From Polynucleobacter necessarius (lineage in GTDB: Bacteria; Pseudomonadota; Gammaproteobacteria; Burkholderiales; Burkholderiaceae), in the NCBI GenBank assembly GCA_900095165.1, contig LT606947.1:1608309-1672308 (forward strand): a stretch of DNA of 64,000 nucleotides. Direction: 5' to 3'. This document shows, in pieces, positions 51,884-61,634 of the stretch. A program made the translations under genes and the position numbers. Numbering within the stretch: position 1 is the stretch's first letter; each line of letters begins with the position of its first letter. The notes under the pieces are model-generated. The model ran no database searches and was not told the DNA's origin. It saw only the letters and a program-made list of their open reading frames with translations.

Positions 51884-53325
51884 TCTACTGAGAAGGTAGT
51901 GGTGAGCCACTCTGTGACCCGATCAAATCGATAGCGTCTTTGTCTTAAATTGCCCTCTAAGTCTGATTCGCTACTTGCGAACACTTTCCCTGCTGCAAGT
52001 AAAGAACGACGCTGCTGAATGGTATCAATTTGAATCAATCTAGGCAGTATCTTTGGTAACTTGTGTCGAATATCGACAACAATGCAGTGTTCATGTTGTA
52101 GTTGCCCTACCTCGCAAAGCAATAACTCAGCTTTACTCAAATTAAATTGATTGGCGATGATGAGTCGGTGACAAAGCAACACCCACTCTTCATCTAACTT
52201 ATGTTCAGCGTGATGGTTTAAGGCGTTTTCAGCATAAGTCGCCAATACAAACCAATCATTGTTCTTTGGGCTAGACACATTATCTAAAATTTTTCCAAGC
52301 AACTCTTTTGCCTCAGGCACTCCTTGTTGGTGTGCCTGCCAAATCCAATAGGAGGCCTGAAGCCCTCGAACCTTTTCTTCAATCTTTTCGCGCTTGCGCC
52401 ACAAATTGGCGCCTTTCCGAAACTGTGCTTGAGCATGACCTAGCTCTGCAGCGCGATCAAAACAGCGATCACTCTCGCTAGCGTGGTATCCAGAAAATTG
52501 TGGGCGACGGTAAATCTCACCAAGTGCAAACCAAGCATCGCGATCACCATCTTTGGCTGCTAGCTCTAACCAGTAAGCCGCTTTCTTGAGGGAGGCGTTG
52601 GATTTTCCGCCTTCATCTGAATTTGGTTTCTCGCCAAACCGTGCTAACTTTAAGCCAAGAGTTAATTTCGCAGCTGTAAGGCCGAGTTCAGCCGCTTGCA
52701 AAAGCGCTCCCTCATTCTCTTCAGCAAGCCAAGTATTCCAAAGCGAGGAGAGTGCTTCATCTTTAGGCTGAAGCTTAATCAGTAACTCTTTCGCGGAATT
52801 AGTAAATGATGTTTCTGTCTCGGCTAGGTTGAATAGAAACTCCTTAGCAATTTTTTGGAGTGCCGAAATATTGCCTTCACCACTTTGTTTGGAAATCCAG
52901 GCGGCAAGTTCAAGCTGAAGATCTTTTTTGCTAGGGTCTAGTAACAACCCTGCGAGTTGCCATTGCGCTGCAGGGCTTGCGGAGATGTTTGCCTGTGCCA
53001 TCTCCCAAAACAATTTCCAGCCAAACGCAAACGCAGGTGATTTAAAGGTTGCCCCTAGAGGAACTGCTGCAATCTGCTCAAGCACTCCGAGGATGAGGGG
53101 TGAGGCCTCGTTTAAAGCGTGAATTTCAGTGTTGCTTGAACTTGAATCTTTAAGCCATTGATTCTGAATGGAAAAATAGGATTTTTCCAACCAAATCAAG
53201 GCATTAGCAGGCTGAATAGGGGTTTTAAAGGCCCTTGTCAAATATGCGGATGCCAAATTTTGTTGTGCGGATACATCACCCAGTCGGGCAGATTGGAGGA
53301 TTTTTAAGAATTCACGACTTGCCAT
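51868..53325 (-). CDS. Sel1/TPR-like repeat protein
   Basis: A 485-residue protein without a clear signal peptide. It contains several degenerate Sel1-type repeats, for example AYWLELAAKDGDRDAWFALGEIYRR (in pieces, around residue 245) and DRAAELGHAQAQFRKGANLW, plus an N-terminal one at GDVSAQQNLASAYL. Sel1 repeats usually mediate protein contacts. No catalytic domain is visible. It overlaps the end of tatC on the opposite strand; its partner is unknown. Confidence 0.8.
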   Translation of the reverse strand: MASREFLKILQSARLGDVSAQQNLASAYLTRAFKTPIQPANALIWLEKSYFSIQNQWLKDSSSSNTEIHALNEASPLILGVLEQIAAVPLGATFKSPAFAFGWKLFWEMAQANISASPAAQWQLAGLLLDPSKKDLQLELAAWISKQSGEGNISALQKIAKEFLFNLAETETSFTNSAKELLIKLQPKDEALSSLWNTWLAEENEGALLQAAELGLTAAKLTLGLKLARFGEKPNSDEGGKSNASLKKAAYWLELAAKDGDRDAWFALGEIYRRPQFSGYHASESDRCFDRAAELGHAQAQFRKGANLWRKREKIEEKVRGLQASYWIWQAHQQGVPEAKELLGKILDNVSSPKNNDWFVLATYAENALNHHAEHKLDEEWVLLCHRLIIANQFNLSKAELLLCEVGQLQHEHCIVVDIRHKLPKILPRLIQIDTIQQRRSLLAAGKVFASSESDLEGNLRQRRYRFDRVTEWLTTTFSVDQEVS

Positions 53326-53533
53326 ATGACAATTTAAGTATTCAGAGACCCAAAAAGACAGAAATCAAAGCTCTTGTTGCCAGCATACAACAAAGAAAGC
53401 CAAAAAAATGCCTTTTGACAAGCAAAAAGAACTCCTAAATGCCCTTACCCCAAGTCTAGCAGTGCAAAACAAGCAAAATTCGTAGGTCCCAGTTTTATTC
53501 GGGCATTACTTTCAATTTATGGAGATTTAAAGA

Positions 53534-54736
53534 ATGAAAAAATCGCTATTAGCAGTTGCAGCAATCGGCGCATTTGCGTCAGCAGCTCAAGCTCAGTCAT
53601 CAGTAACCGTATACGGTATTTTGGATGCTGGTTTCTCGGGTTTATCTACATCTACACCAACAACAGCATCTGGTAGTGTTAACAAGGCAACTACTACTAA
53701 GTTTGGTGACAGCTATGAACAGTCAAGCCGTCTGGGCTTTAAGGGTCAAGAAGACCTCGGTGGCGGTTTGTCAGCTGTTTTCACAATTGAAACAGGTCTG
53801 AACAACACAGGCACAACAATGTCTTTAATGAATAATCGCCAATCCTTTGTTGGTGTAGTTAAAAAAGGTCTCGGCCAAGCTGCTATCGGTACACAGTACA
53901 CGCCAATTCACATTGCTTTCGGAGCAACTGACCCAGGTGCAAACAACAACGTAGTAGGTAACGTAGTTCGCCCACAAACTGGTACAGCTGGTGGTCAGAC
54001 CTCAGCTTCCTTTGCATACACCATTTCTACAACTAACACATTGACAGCGCAGAGCAATTCATTTGCTGGCTTCAAATTCAATGCTCAGTACACACAAAAT
54101 GGCGTTGATCAAACGCAACGTGATAATGGCACAACTTATGCTACTAACGGTGGTAACACTAATTTCACCGGTTATGGCTTAGGCGCTAATTACACATGGA
54201 ATAAGTTGTTTGCAACCGTTGCTTACCAATCATTTAAATTGGAAAATAACAACGCTGCAACATTGACCCCAACAGTTGCTTCAGTAGGTAGCCCTGGTAC
54301 AACTTGGTCAGAAGCTTCTTTGCCAAATACAACAGATCGTCAGTGGTATGCGGGTACAACTTATGATTTCGGTATCGTAAAGGCGTACGCTAACTACATC
54401 AATCGCAAAGTAACTTCCGGCTTGAATTCAAATAACTTTGCCAGCCGTATTGCTCAGCAGATCGGTGTTCGTAGTTTTATCACTCCAACAGTTGAAGGTT
54501 GGGCTTCAGTTGGTAACGGTCGCTATGATGCATTCGGTGCCTCCACACCAACTGTAAACTTTAATGCTTGGCAGTTAGGTTCAAACTACTGGTTGAGCAA
54601 GCGTACAAACTTGTATGCTATCTATGGTCAAACTTTGACTTCAAGCGCATCTGGCATTGCTGCTTCAGTTCAAGTTGATGCTGGTGGTGGTGCTAAAGCA
54701 AGCCAGTATGCAATGGGTGTTCGCCACACTTTCTAA
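53534..54736 (+). CDS. Outer-membrane porin of the Gram-negative (OmpC-like) beta family
   Basis: A 400-residue porin with signal peptide (about 1-20, cleaved after AAQA) and the mature start QSSVTVYGILDAGFSG, as in betaproteobacterial porins. The PEFGG-like region GFKGQEDLGGGLSAVFTIE near residue 71 and the C-terminal Phe in GVRHTF support a trimeric 16-strand barrel inserted by the Bam complex. GGAG lies 9 bases upstream. A strong terminator follows. The 208-base upstream gap contains a TTGACA at 53415-53420 but only a weakly placed -10. Confidence 0.95.
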   Translation: MKKSLLAVAAIGAFASAAQAQSSVTVYGILDAGFSGLSTSTPTTASGSVNKATTTKFGDSYEQSSRLGFKGQEDLGGGLSAVFTIETGLNNTGTTMSLMNNRQSFVGVVKKGLGQAAIGTQYTPIHIAFGATDPGANNNVVGNVVRPQTGTAGGQTSASFAYTISTTNTLTAQSNSFAGFKFNAQYTQNGVDQTQRDNGTTYATNGGNTNFTGYGLGANYTWNKLFATVAYQSFKLENNNAATLTPTVASVGSPGTTWSEASLPNTTDRQWYAGTTYDFGIVKAYANYINRKVTSGLNSNNFASRIAQQIGVRSFITPTVEGWASVGNGRYDAFGASTPTVNFNAWQLGSNYWLSKRTNLYAIYGQTLTSSASGIAASVQVDAGGGAKASQYAMGVRHTF

Positions 54737-54790
54737 TTGAATGCTAGCTTAGGCTAGTTGATAATTATTAAGTTGTGCAAAGTAGTATCT

Positions 54791-54821
54791 AACCCACTGT
54801 GGAAACACAGTGGGTTTTTTT
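54791..54821 (+). terminator. Intrinsic terminator of the porin gene
   Basis: AACCCACTGTG at 54791-54801 pairs perfectly with CACAGTGGGTT at 54806-54816 around a GAAA tetraloop, followed by T residues to 54821. It lies 55 bases after the porin stop. Confidence 0.92.
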
Positions 54822-54847
54822 GGCATATTTACCGGCACCGTTATAGA

Positions 54848-57019
54848 GTGAAATTAATTTTTGATCAAGCAAGTGCAAAAGCTAGGGCGGGTGATTTCGC
54901 GGGGGCTATTCCATTACTTGAGCAAGCAATTAACTTCAATAAAAAAGCATTTGAGCCTTATTACAAGTTGGGTATGTTATATGCCCGTATTGGTGAATTT
55001 AATTTATCAACTGGGTATTTAGAAAAGGCAATTGCTCTAAATGATTTAAATCCAGAAATCCACTACAACTATGGTTTGATCTTATCAATAGCGGGACGTC
55101 TTGATGAGGCTCTTATCTCCTATAGAAAAGTTCTGAATCTGGTTTCAGATGACCTTGAGAGTTTGGTTAATCTGAGTGGAGTGCTTGTACAGTTAGGCAG
55201 GTATCAGGATGCCCTTGAATGCGCAATGAAAGCGATTGCATTGAAAGAGTCAATCGCACAAGCTTGGTTTAACAGGGCGACCGCAGAGAAGGGTCTCTGC
55301 CGACTGGAGGAAGCCATGACTTCCTATAGGCGCTGTTTACAAATTGATCCTCAAGATTCCCAGGCGTGGGGGGAGCAGGGATTACTATTAGATCAAGTTG
55401 GCAATTTTCAGGGTGCAGTAAATTCCTTTACAAGAGCATTACAAATCAAACCGGAGTTCTGGAGAATTCTGAAGAGTAGGGGTGATAGTTATTATTCCCT
55501 TGGTAATTTAGACGAAGCTATTGAAGACTATCGCAGTGTTTTGCTTAAAGAGCCTGGATTTGAGGATGCGTGGAATAACTTAGGAGTTGCACTCCAGGAT
55601 CGCGGAAATCTAAACGATGCACTCCAAGCCTATGAAAAAGTTCTAGCGCTTGATCCAAGTTATCCATTTGCGCTGGGATCCTACTATTACTTAAAGCACT
55701 GTATTTGTGATTGGAGGGATTTTGAAGTCGACCGAAATCGTTTGGAGCAATTAATCTGTAAGAGAGCAAAAGCGATACAGCCATTTTTCCTTTTATCGAT
55801 TAGTGATAATGAGGAAATAGTGATGAAGGCTACGCAGACATGGATGATGGCAAGGCACTCCATTAAACCAGAGGCACATCAATTTGCTATTCAAAGTTAT
55901 GATAAGAAAATTCGAATCGGCTACTTTTCTGCAGATTTTCGTTTGCATGCCGTTGCACATTTAATTGCAGGTTTATTTGAGAGTCATGATAAGGAGCGGT
56001 TCGAAACTTACGGCTTTATTTTTGGACCTGCGGCCCAAGATGAAATGAGTTCAAGGATCGCTCTAGCACTAGATCACTTTGTTGATATACGTGGCTTAAG
56101 TGATTCGGACGCAGCATCCTTAGCAAGAGATTTGGGAATTGATATCGCGGTTGATCTAACGGGGCTGACACAACATAACCGACCCGAGATTTTTATGCAT
56201 AGGGCTGCACCCATACAGGTCAATTATTTGGGCTACCCGGGAACCGCAGGTTACGAGGGGGTGGATTACTTAATAGCGGATCAAGTAGTGTTGCCACTAG
56301 AGCGAAGTTCGAGCTATATGGAGAAGATAGTCTTCATGCCTGATACGTACCAGGTAAATGATTCCAAGAGAGAAATTGCCAATATTGTTTTAGATCGCAA
56401 AGATTTTGGATTGCCGAAAAATGGTTTTGTGTATTGTTGTTTTAATAATCTATACAAAATTTCACCGAAAATATTTGATGTTTGGATGAATATATTGCTA
56501 CGGGTAGAGGGGTCCGTTCTCTGGCTCTTAGATGGCAATTCCGCTGCAGTAATGAATCTGAAGAATGAGGCAAAGAAAAGAGGGGTTGATCCCTCTCGTT
56601 TAGTTTTTGCGTCAAGAACTGATTTAGCTTCACATCTGGCTCGACAGCGTCTGGCGGATTTGTTTGTTGACTCTTTGCCTTACTGTGCGCACACGACAGC
56701 GAGTGATGCCCTTTGGGCCGGACTGCCGGTATTGACTTGTATGGGTAATGCATTTGCAGGTAGGGTTGCCGCTTCACTTTTACATGCCATCAAAATGCCA
56801 GAGCTTATTGCAGAGAATGCTCAAGAGTTCGAGAGTATGGCTGTAGAGTTAGCGATGAATTCTGAGAAACTAGGATTAATAAAAGCTAAACTAAATCAAA
56901 ATAGATTGACTACGCCCTTATTCGATACGCAATTATTTACAAGAAATATTGAGAAGGCCTATAGAAGAATGATAGATCGTCATAGGTCAGGATTGGCCCC
57001 TGATCATTTATATATTTAG
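54848..57019 (+). CDS. TPR protein with GT41 (O-GlcNAc transferase, SPINDLY-like) domain
   Basis: A 723-residue protein. The GTG at 54848 is preferred because an upstream in-frame ATG at 54758 would read through the porin terminator. The N-terminal about 280 residues are TPR repeats (for example AWNNLGVALQDRGNLNDALQAYEK). The C-terminal half is a GT41 glycosyltransferase: IGYFSADFRLHAVAHLI, VDLTGLTQHNRPEIF, APIQVNYLGYPGTAG, FCCFN-like YCCFNNLYKISP, and DSLPYCAHTTASDALWAGLPVLT with GRVAASLL. Such enzymes add sugars to proteins. It is AT-rich and stands alone. Confidence 0.88.
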   Translation: MKLIFDQASAKARAGDFAGAIPLLEQAINFNKKAFEPYYKLGMLYARIGEFNLSTGYLEKAIALNDLNPEIHYNYGLILSIAGRLDEALISYRKVLNLVSDDLESLVNLSGVLVQLGRYQDALECAMKAIALKESIAQAWFNRATAEKGLCRLEEAMTSYRRCLQIDPQDSQAWGEQGLLLDQVGNFQGAVNSFTRALQIKPEFWRILKSRGDSYYSLGNLDEAIEDYRSVLLKEPGFEDAWNNLGVALQDRGNLNDALQAYEKVLALDPSYPFALGSYYYLKHCICDWRDFEVDRNRLEQLICKRAKAIQPFFLLSISDNEEIVMKATQTWMMARHSIKPEAHQFAIQSYDKKIRIGYFSADFRLHAVAHLIAGLFESHDKERFETYGFIFGPAAQDEMSSRIALALDHFVDIRGLSDSDAASLARDLGIDIAVDLTGLTQHNRPEIFMHRAAPIQVNYLGYPGTAGYEGVDYLIADQVVLPLERSSSYMEKIVFMPDTYQVNDSKREIANIVLDRKDFGLPKNGFVYCCFNNLYKISPKIFDVWMNILLRVEGSVLWLLDGNSAAVMNLKNEAKKRGVDPSRLVFASRTDLASHLARQRLADLFVDSLPYCAHTTASDALWAGLPVLTCMGNAFAGRVAASLLHAIKMPELIAENAQEFESMAVELAMNSEKLGLIKAKLNQNRLTTPLFDTQLFTRNIEKAYRRMIDRHRSGLAPDHLYI

Positions 57020-57136
57020 TGGTGGATTAATTTAATGCCCATTAAGAATAGGTGTGTTTGGGGGGTAGTCCAATGTGTTATTGCAACTGATGGCTTAAAT
57101 ATGTCGGAGGTGGTGATTCAGTCCTGATTTCATAGA

Positions 57137-57559
57137 TTATTTCTTTAAGCCATCTCTAATTTCTCTCAAAAGCACAATGTCTTCTGGCGTTGGTGGGGAT
57201 GGTGGCATATCCGCAGTGCGCACCTTATTAACAACCTTGACCATCTGGAAGATTACAAAAGCCAGCAAAATGAAGTTGATTGAGATGGTGATGAAGTTGC
57301 CATAGGCAAAAATGGGTATTCCAGCCTTTTTAAGGGCGTCGAAAATGCGTGGCACTCCCTCTGGGATTTTCCCTAAGACTAAAAAGAGGTTAGTGAAGTC
57401 AATATGACCGCCTAAGAGGGTTGAAATCACGGGCATCACAATGTCATTCACTAGGGAGTCGACAATCTTCCCGAAGACGTCGCCAATGATTACGCCAACC
57501 GCTAAATCAATGACATTACCCCTAACGGCGAAGTCCCGAAATTCCTTTAAAACAGCCAT
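57137..57559 (-). CDS. mscL: Large-conductance mechanosensitive channel
   Basis: MscL is a pentameric inner-membrane valve opened by hypo-osmotic shock. The 140-residue protein begins [26 protein letters not shown], with TM1 from about 15 to 40, has a periplasmic loop, TM2 with [19 protein letters not shown] near residue 90, and a C-terminal cytoplasmic helix. Normal length. It diverges from petA. Confidence 0.97.
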   Translation of the reverse strand: MAVLKEFRDFAVRGNVIDLAVGVIIGDVFGKIVDSLVNDIVMPVISTLLGGHIDFTNLFLVLGKIPEGVPRIFDALKKAGIPIFAYGNFITISINFILLAFVIFQMVKVVNKVRTADMPPSPPTPEDIVLLREIRDGLKK

Positions 57560-57685
57560 AAATACCCCCTTTTTAATTTAGATAGAGATTAACTCTAGAA
57601 CTTTCTTGCATACCCAACTTTTTACTTTAAAATCTTAACTTTAAGCAATTTCCACCCATAAATGCTCTTCTGAGGAATTTTGTAA

Positions 57686-58288
57686 ATGAGTGACAAGCCC
57701 TGCATGGATAAGGATCGTCGTAATTGGTTAATCGCCACTTCGGCGGTTGGCGGTGTTGGTGCAGCTGCAGCCCTTTACCCTTTTGTTGATAGTTTTCAGC
57801 CTTCGGAGCGCGCTAAGGCCGCTGGAGCTGCTGTTGAGATCGATATTGCTGGCATGCAGCCAGATGAGATGCGCATGGTGGAGTGGCGCGGTAAGCCAGT
57901 TTGGGTGGTTCGTCGTACCCCTGAGCAAGTTGTCGAGCTCTCAAAAATTGACTCTGAGCTCGCAGATCCTGATTCTTTAAGGGATCCAGCCCAATTTACC
58001 CCTCCTTATGCGCAGAACCAGTGGCGTTCAATTAAGCCTGAATACCTTGTTGTAGTCGGTATCTGCACGCATTTAGGCTGCTCTCCAACGGCGAAGTTTG
58101 AATCGGGCCCACAGCCTTCCTTGCCAAATACTTGGCCAGGCGGCTTCCTTTGCCCATGCCATGGCTCTACATTTGATATGGCAGGCCGTGTATTTAAGAA
58201 CAAACCAGCCCCAGACAATATGGAAGTGCCGTCACATATGTATTTGAGCGATACCAAAATTCTGGTTGGCGAAGATAAGAAGGCCTAA
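57686..58288 (+). CDS. petA: Ubiquinol-cytochrome c reductase Rieske iron-sulfur subunit
   Basis: The Rieske protein accepts an electron from ubiquinol in complex III. The 200-residue product has a Tat-type N-terminus with R11-R12 (DRRNWL) and a hydrophobic segment at 15-33, and [2Fe-2S] ligands C127 and H129 (CTHLGC) and C156 and H159 (CPCHGS), with disulfide cysteines C132 and C158. It opens petABC. The Tat translocase encoded about 6 kb away would export it. Confidence 0.96.
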   Translation: MSDKPCMDKDRRNWLIATSAVGGVGAAAALYPFVDSFQPSERAKAAGAAVEIDIAGMQPDEMRMVEWRGKPVWVVRRTPEQVVELSKIDSELADPDSLRDPAQFTPPYAQNQWRSIKPEYLVVVGICTHLGCSPTAKFESGPQPSLPNTWPGGFLCPCHGSTFDMAGRVFKNKPAPDNMEVPSHMYLSDTKILVGEDKKA

Positions 58289-58298
58289 GGAGAGATAA

Positions 58299-59699
58299 AT
58301 GGCATTTCACGAAAAAGAAGTCCCGGCAAACGCTCCTGTAGCTCAGAAGGTGCTAGCTTGGGTTGACTCCCGTTTTCCGCTCACATCCTCGATTAAGGCC
58401 CACTTAACCGAGTATTACGCACCTAAAAACCTTAATTTTTGGTATTTCTTTGGCTCTTTAGCTATCGTTGTGCTGGCATTGCAGATCATCACCGGTATTT
58501 TTTTGGTAATGAACTACAAGCCTGATGCAGCTAAGGCTTTTGAGTCAGTTGAGTACATCATGCGCGAAGTGCCATGGGGTTGGTTGATTCGTTATCTGCA
58601 TTCAACTGGTGCCTCTATGTTCTTCGTAGTGGTTTATTTGCATATGTTCCGTGGTTTGATCTACGGTTCTTATCGCAAGCCACGTGAACTGATTTGGGTT
58701 TTCGGTTGCGCAATCTTCCTGTGCCTAATGAGCGAGGCCTTCTTTGGCTACTTGCTTCCTTGGGGGCAGATGTCCTATTGGGGCGCTCAGGTTATTGTGA
58801 ACTTGTTCTCTGCAATCCCGTTCATTGGGCCGGACCTTTCTTTATGGTTGCGCGGTGACTATGTGGTTGGTGATGCAACCTTAAACCGTTTCTTCGCATT
58901 CCACGTGATTGCCATTCCATTGGTGTTAATTGGCTTGGTTGCCGCCCACATCATCGCTTTGCATGAAGTTGGCTCAAATAATCCTGATGGCGTTGAAATC
59001 AAAGAAAACTTGGATGCTCAAGGTCATCCAGTTGACGGCATTCCATTCCATCCTTACTACACCGTTCATGATGTATTTGGACTCGGCGTGTTCTTGATGG
59101 TATTTGCTTGCGTCGTGTTCTTTGCTCCGGAGATGAGTGGTTGCTTCCTTGAGGCAAACAACTTTGTCCCAGCGAATCCACTGCAAACGCCTCCTCACAT
59201 TGCACCAGTTTGGTACTTCACGCCGTTCTATTCAATGTTGCGTGCAACAACTACCAACTTTTTATTGCCGCTCTGGATTTTCTTGGCAGTGATTTTGGGA
59301 ATGTTTGCCATCAAATCTAAGGATGTAAAAGTTAAGGGCGCATGTGCAGCAATTGCACTTGTCTTGGCTGCTGGTTTTTATGCATTTGATGCTAAGTTCT
59401 GGGGTGTCGTGATCATGGGTGGCTCAGTTGTCATCATGTTCTTCTTGCCTTGGTTGGATCATTCACCAGTGAAATCTATTCGCTATCGCCCACAGTTCCA
59501 TAAATATATTTATGGTGTGTTCGTGGTGAGCTTTGTGGTCTTGGGTTACTTGGGTATTGAGCCACCATCACCAGTATTTGAAAAGATTTCTCAGATTTGC
59601 ACTATTTATTATCTGGGCTTCTTCTTGGCAATGCCTTTCTGGAGCAAGCTTGGTACATTCAAGCCAGTTCCGACACGCGTTACTTTTAAGTCTCATTAA
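58299..59699 (+). CDS. petB: Cytochrome b of the bc1 complex
   Basis: Cytochrome b holds haems bL and bH and the quinone sites of complex III. The 466-residue protein has the full b6-plus-subunit-IV fusion. Haem-ligand His residues lie in IRYLHSTGASMFFVVVYLHMFRG (near residue 100) and RFFAFHVIAIPLVLIGLVAAHI. The Qo site PEWY motif region reads IAPVWYFTPFYSMLRA. It is followed by petC. Confidence 0.96.
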   Translation: MAFHEKEVPANAPVAQKVLAWVDSRFPLTSSIKAHLTEYYAPKNLNFWYFFGSLAIVVLALQIITGIFLVMNYKPDAAKAFESVEYIMREVPWGWLIRYLHSTGASMFFVVVYLHMFRGLIYGSYRKPRELIWVFGCAIFLCLMSEAFFGYLLPWGQMSYWGAQVIVNLFSAIPFIGPDLSLWLRGDYVVGDATLNRFFAFHVIAIPLVLIGLVAAHIIALHEVGSNNPDGVEIKENLDAQGHPVDGIPFHPYYTVHDVFGLGVFLMVFACVVFFAPEMSGCFLEANNFVPANPLQTPPHIAPVWYFTPFYSMLRATTTNFLLPLWIFLAVILGMFAIKSKDVKVKGACAAIALVLAAGFYAFDAKFWGVVIMGGSVVIMFFLPWLDHSPVKSIRYRPQFHKYIYGVFVVSFVVLGYLGIEPPSPVFEKISQICTIYYLGFFLAMPFWSKLGTFKPVPTRVTFKSH

Positions 59700-59728
59700 T
59701 TCAGACACCCGAGAAATTAGGAACTAGT

Positions 59729-60502
59729 ATGAAACGAATTCTGCAAGCTTTGATGGGCGTCTGGCAAGCAACTGTTCTGGTTGCTGCCCTAGGCTTTGGC
59801 ATTAGCGCTAATGCCAATGAAGGTGGTTTCCCATTGGACAAGGCGCCTAATCGTGTTAGCAACAATGCTTCCTTGCAAAACGGCGCTAAGTTATTTGTTA
59901 ACTATTGCTTGAACTGTCACGCAGCGTCAAGCATGCGTTACAACCGCTTGCGCGATATTGGTTTGACTGATCAGCAGATCAAAGATAACTTGATTTTGAA
60001 CGACGCTAAAGTCGACGATCTCATGACTATCTCTATGACCTCAAAAGAAGGCAAAGCCTTCTTTGGTAAAAATCCTCCTGATCTATCTGTTGAGGCGCGT
60101 GTGCGTGGTACGGATTGGCTGTATACCTACTTCCGCACTTTCTACAAAGATGACACCACTCAAACTGGTTGGAATAACTTGGTATATCCAAGCGTAGGTA
60201 TGCCGCACGTTCTTTGGCAACTACAGGGCGAGCGTGCTGCTAAGTTCGAAGAGCACAAAGATCCGCATGACGAAAGTCGCACAGAAAAAGTATTTGTAGG
60301 CTTTGAGCAGTTGACTCCAGGCACTATGAAGCCGCAAGAGTATGACGACAACATTGCTGATTTAGTTGCCTTCATGTCATGGATGGCTGAGCCAGTTCAA
60401 CTCGAGCGCAAACGTCTCGGCGTAGTGGTGTTGATCTTCTTGGCAATCTTTACATTGCTGGCATGGCGCTTGAATAAGGTTTACTGGAAAGATATTCACT
60501 AA
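59729..60502 (+). CDS. petC: Cytochrome c1 of the bc1 complex
   Basis: Cytochrome c1 passes electrons from the Rieske protein to soluble cytochrome c. The 257-residue protein has a signal peptide (about 1-29), the haem site C60-L-N-C63-H64 followed by AASSMRYNRL, the axial-Met region YPSVGMPHVLW, and a C-terminal transmembrane anchor (about 229-245) ending NKVYWKDIH. Last gene of petABC. Confidence 0.96.
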   Translation: MKRILQALMGVWQATVLVAALGFGISANANEGGFPLDKAPNRVSNNASLQNGAKLFVNYCLNCHAASSMRYNRLRDIGLTDQQIKDNLILNDAKVDDLMTISMTSKEGKAFFGKNPPDLSVEARVRGTDWLYTYFRTFYKDDTTQTGWNNLVYPSVGMPHVLWQLQGERAAKFEEHKDPHDESRTEKVFVGFEQLTPGTMKPQEYDDNIADLVAFMSWMAEPVQLERKRLGVVVLIFLAIFTLLAWRLNKVYWKDIH

Positions 60503-60582
60503 GCCAAAGAAGTTAGGGATTTAAAGCCGCAGCTAGTTGTGCGTTTTGTTGTATTGAAGTAGATATTTAAGGAAATAAATTT

Positions 60583-61194
60583 ATGATGGTGTTGTATTCG
60601 GGCACAAACTGCCCATTCTCGCAACGCTGCCGTTTGGTGCTTTTCGAAAAAGGCATGGACTTTGAAATCCGTGATGTGGACTTGTTTAACAAGCCTGAAG
60701 ACATCTCGGTTATGAATCCTTATGGTCAAGTTCCAATCTTGGTTGAGCGCGACTTGATTTTGTATGAGTCAAACATCATCAATGAATATATTGATGAGCG
60801 TTTTCCTCATCCACAATTGATGCCGCCTGATCCTGTTGCTCGCGCACGCGCACGCCTCTTTCTTTTCAATTTTGAAAAAGAATTATTTGTTCACGTAGCT
60901 GCTTTAGAGAACGAAAAAGGTAAGGCTACCGAGAAGGTTCATGAAAAAGCGCGTTTAGCTATTCGTGATCGCTTGACTCAGCTTGCACCTATTTTTGTGA
61001 AGAACAAGTACATGTTGGGCGAAGAATTTTCTATGCTTGATGTAGCTATCGCTCCTTTATTGTGGCGTTTGGAGCATTACGGCATCGACCTTTCTCGCAA
61101 TGCAGCTGCTCTTTTGAAGTACGCTGAGCGTATTTTCAGCAGACCCGCTTACATTGAAGCTTTAACACCTTCAGAAAAGGTAATGCGCCGCTAA
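60583..61194 (+). CDS. sspA: Stringent starvation protein A
   Basis: SspA is a glutathione S-transferase-fold protein that binds RNA polymerase and affects stress transcription; it lacks GST activity. The 203-residue product has an N-terminal thioredoxin-like domain (YSGTNCPFSQRCRLVLFEKGMDF, in pieces) with NPYGQVPILVERDLILYESNIINEYID near residues 45-70, and an all-helical C-terminal domain. Its neighbourhood petABC-sspA-sspB is conserved in betaproteobacteria. Confidence 0.94.
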   Translation: MMVLYSGTNCPFSQRCRLVLFEKGMDFEIRDVDLFNKPEDISVMNPYGQVPILVERDLILYESNIINEYIDERFPHPQLMPPDPVARARARLFLFNFEKELFVHVAALENEKGKATEKVHEKARLAIRDRLTQLAPIFVKNKYMLGEEFSMLDVAIAPLLWRLEHYGIDLSRNAAALLKYAERIFSRPAYIEALTPSEKVMRR

Positions 61195-61224
61195 GCGGCT
61201 CATTATTCAGGCGGCTAAATCAGC

Positions 61225-61626
61225 ATGTCTGACGTTCCAAGCAACAAACCCTACCTAATCCGTGCCCTACATCAGTGGTGCACGGATTTTGGTTTTACGC
61301 CCTTTATAGCGGTATTTGTAGGCTCCAGCGTTGATGTTCCTTTGGAGTTTGTGAAGAATGATGAGATCGTTCTGAATTTGTCGCTTGAGGCATGCCACCA
61401 ATTAAATTTGGACAATGATTGGATTAGCTTTCAGGCTAGGTTTGGTGGAATTCCTAGAAAAATCATGGTTCCCGTTACCCATGTCTTGGCTGTATATGCT
61501 CGAGAAAACGGACAGGGAATGTCTTTTCCTTTTGATGCCGCTCGGGCCAATGCGCCTAAGGAAGTCAGTTCCGAGGGGCCTGAAAAGTCAAAAGTCACTA
61601 GACCTTTCTTGACGATTGTTAAGTAG
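61225..61626 (+). CDS. sspB: ClpXP adaptor SspB
   Basis: SspB tethers ssrA-tagged peptides to ClpXP. The 133-residue protein begins with SNKPYLIRALHQWCTDFGFTPF and has LNLSLEACHQLNLDNDWISFQARFGG near residues 50-75 and IMVPVTHVLAVYARENGQGM, matching the SspB fold. The short acidic tail ends with a basic hydrophobic RPFLTIVK, the ClpX-binding XB motif. Confidence 0.93.
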   Translation: MSDVPSNKPYLIRALHQWCTDFGFTPFIAVFVGSSVDVPLEFVKNDEIVLNLSLEACHQLNLDNDWISFQARFGGIPRKIMVPVTHVLAVYARENGQGMSFPFDAARANAPKEVSSEGPEKSKVTRPFLTIVK

Positions 61627-61634
61627 GCTTATTC

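Noticed and set aside
53415..53441. Strong porin promoter from TTGACA at 53415
   Set aside because: The -35 is perfect, but the only -10 candidate (TAAATG at 53436-53441) is poor and spaced by 15 bases, so it is mentioned only as a possibility.
54758..54847. Upstream ATG extension of the TPR-GT41 protein
   Set aside because: The extension would be translated through the perfect porin terminator hairpin and has no conserved content; the GTG at 54848 is more sensible.
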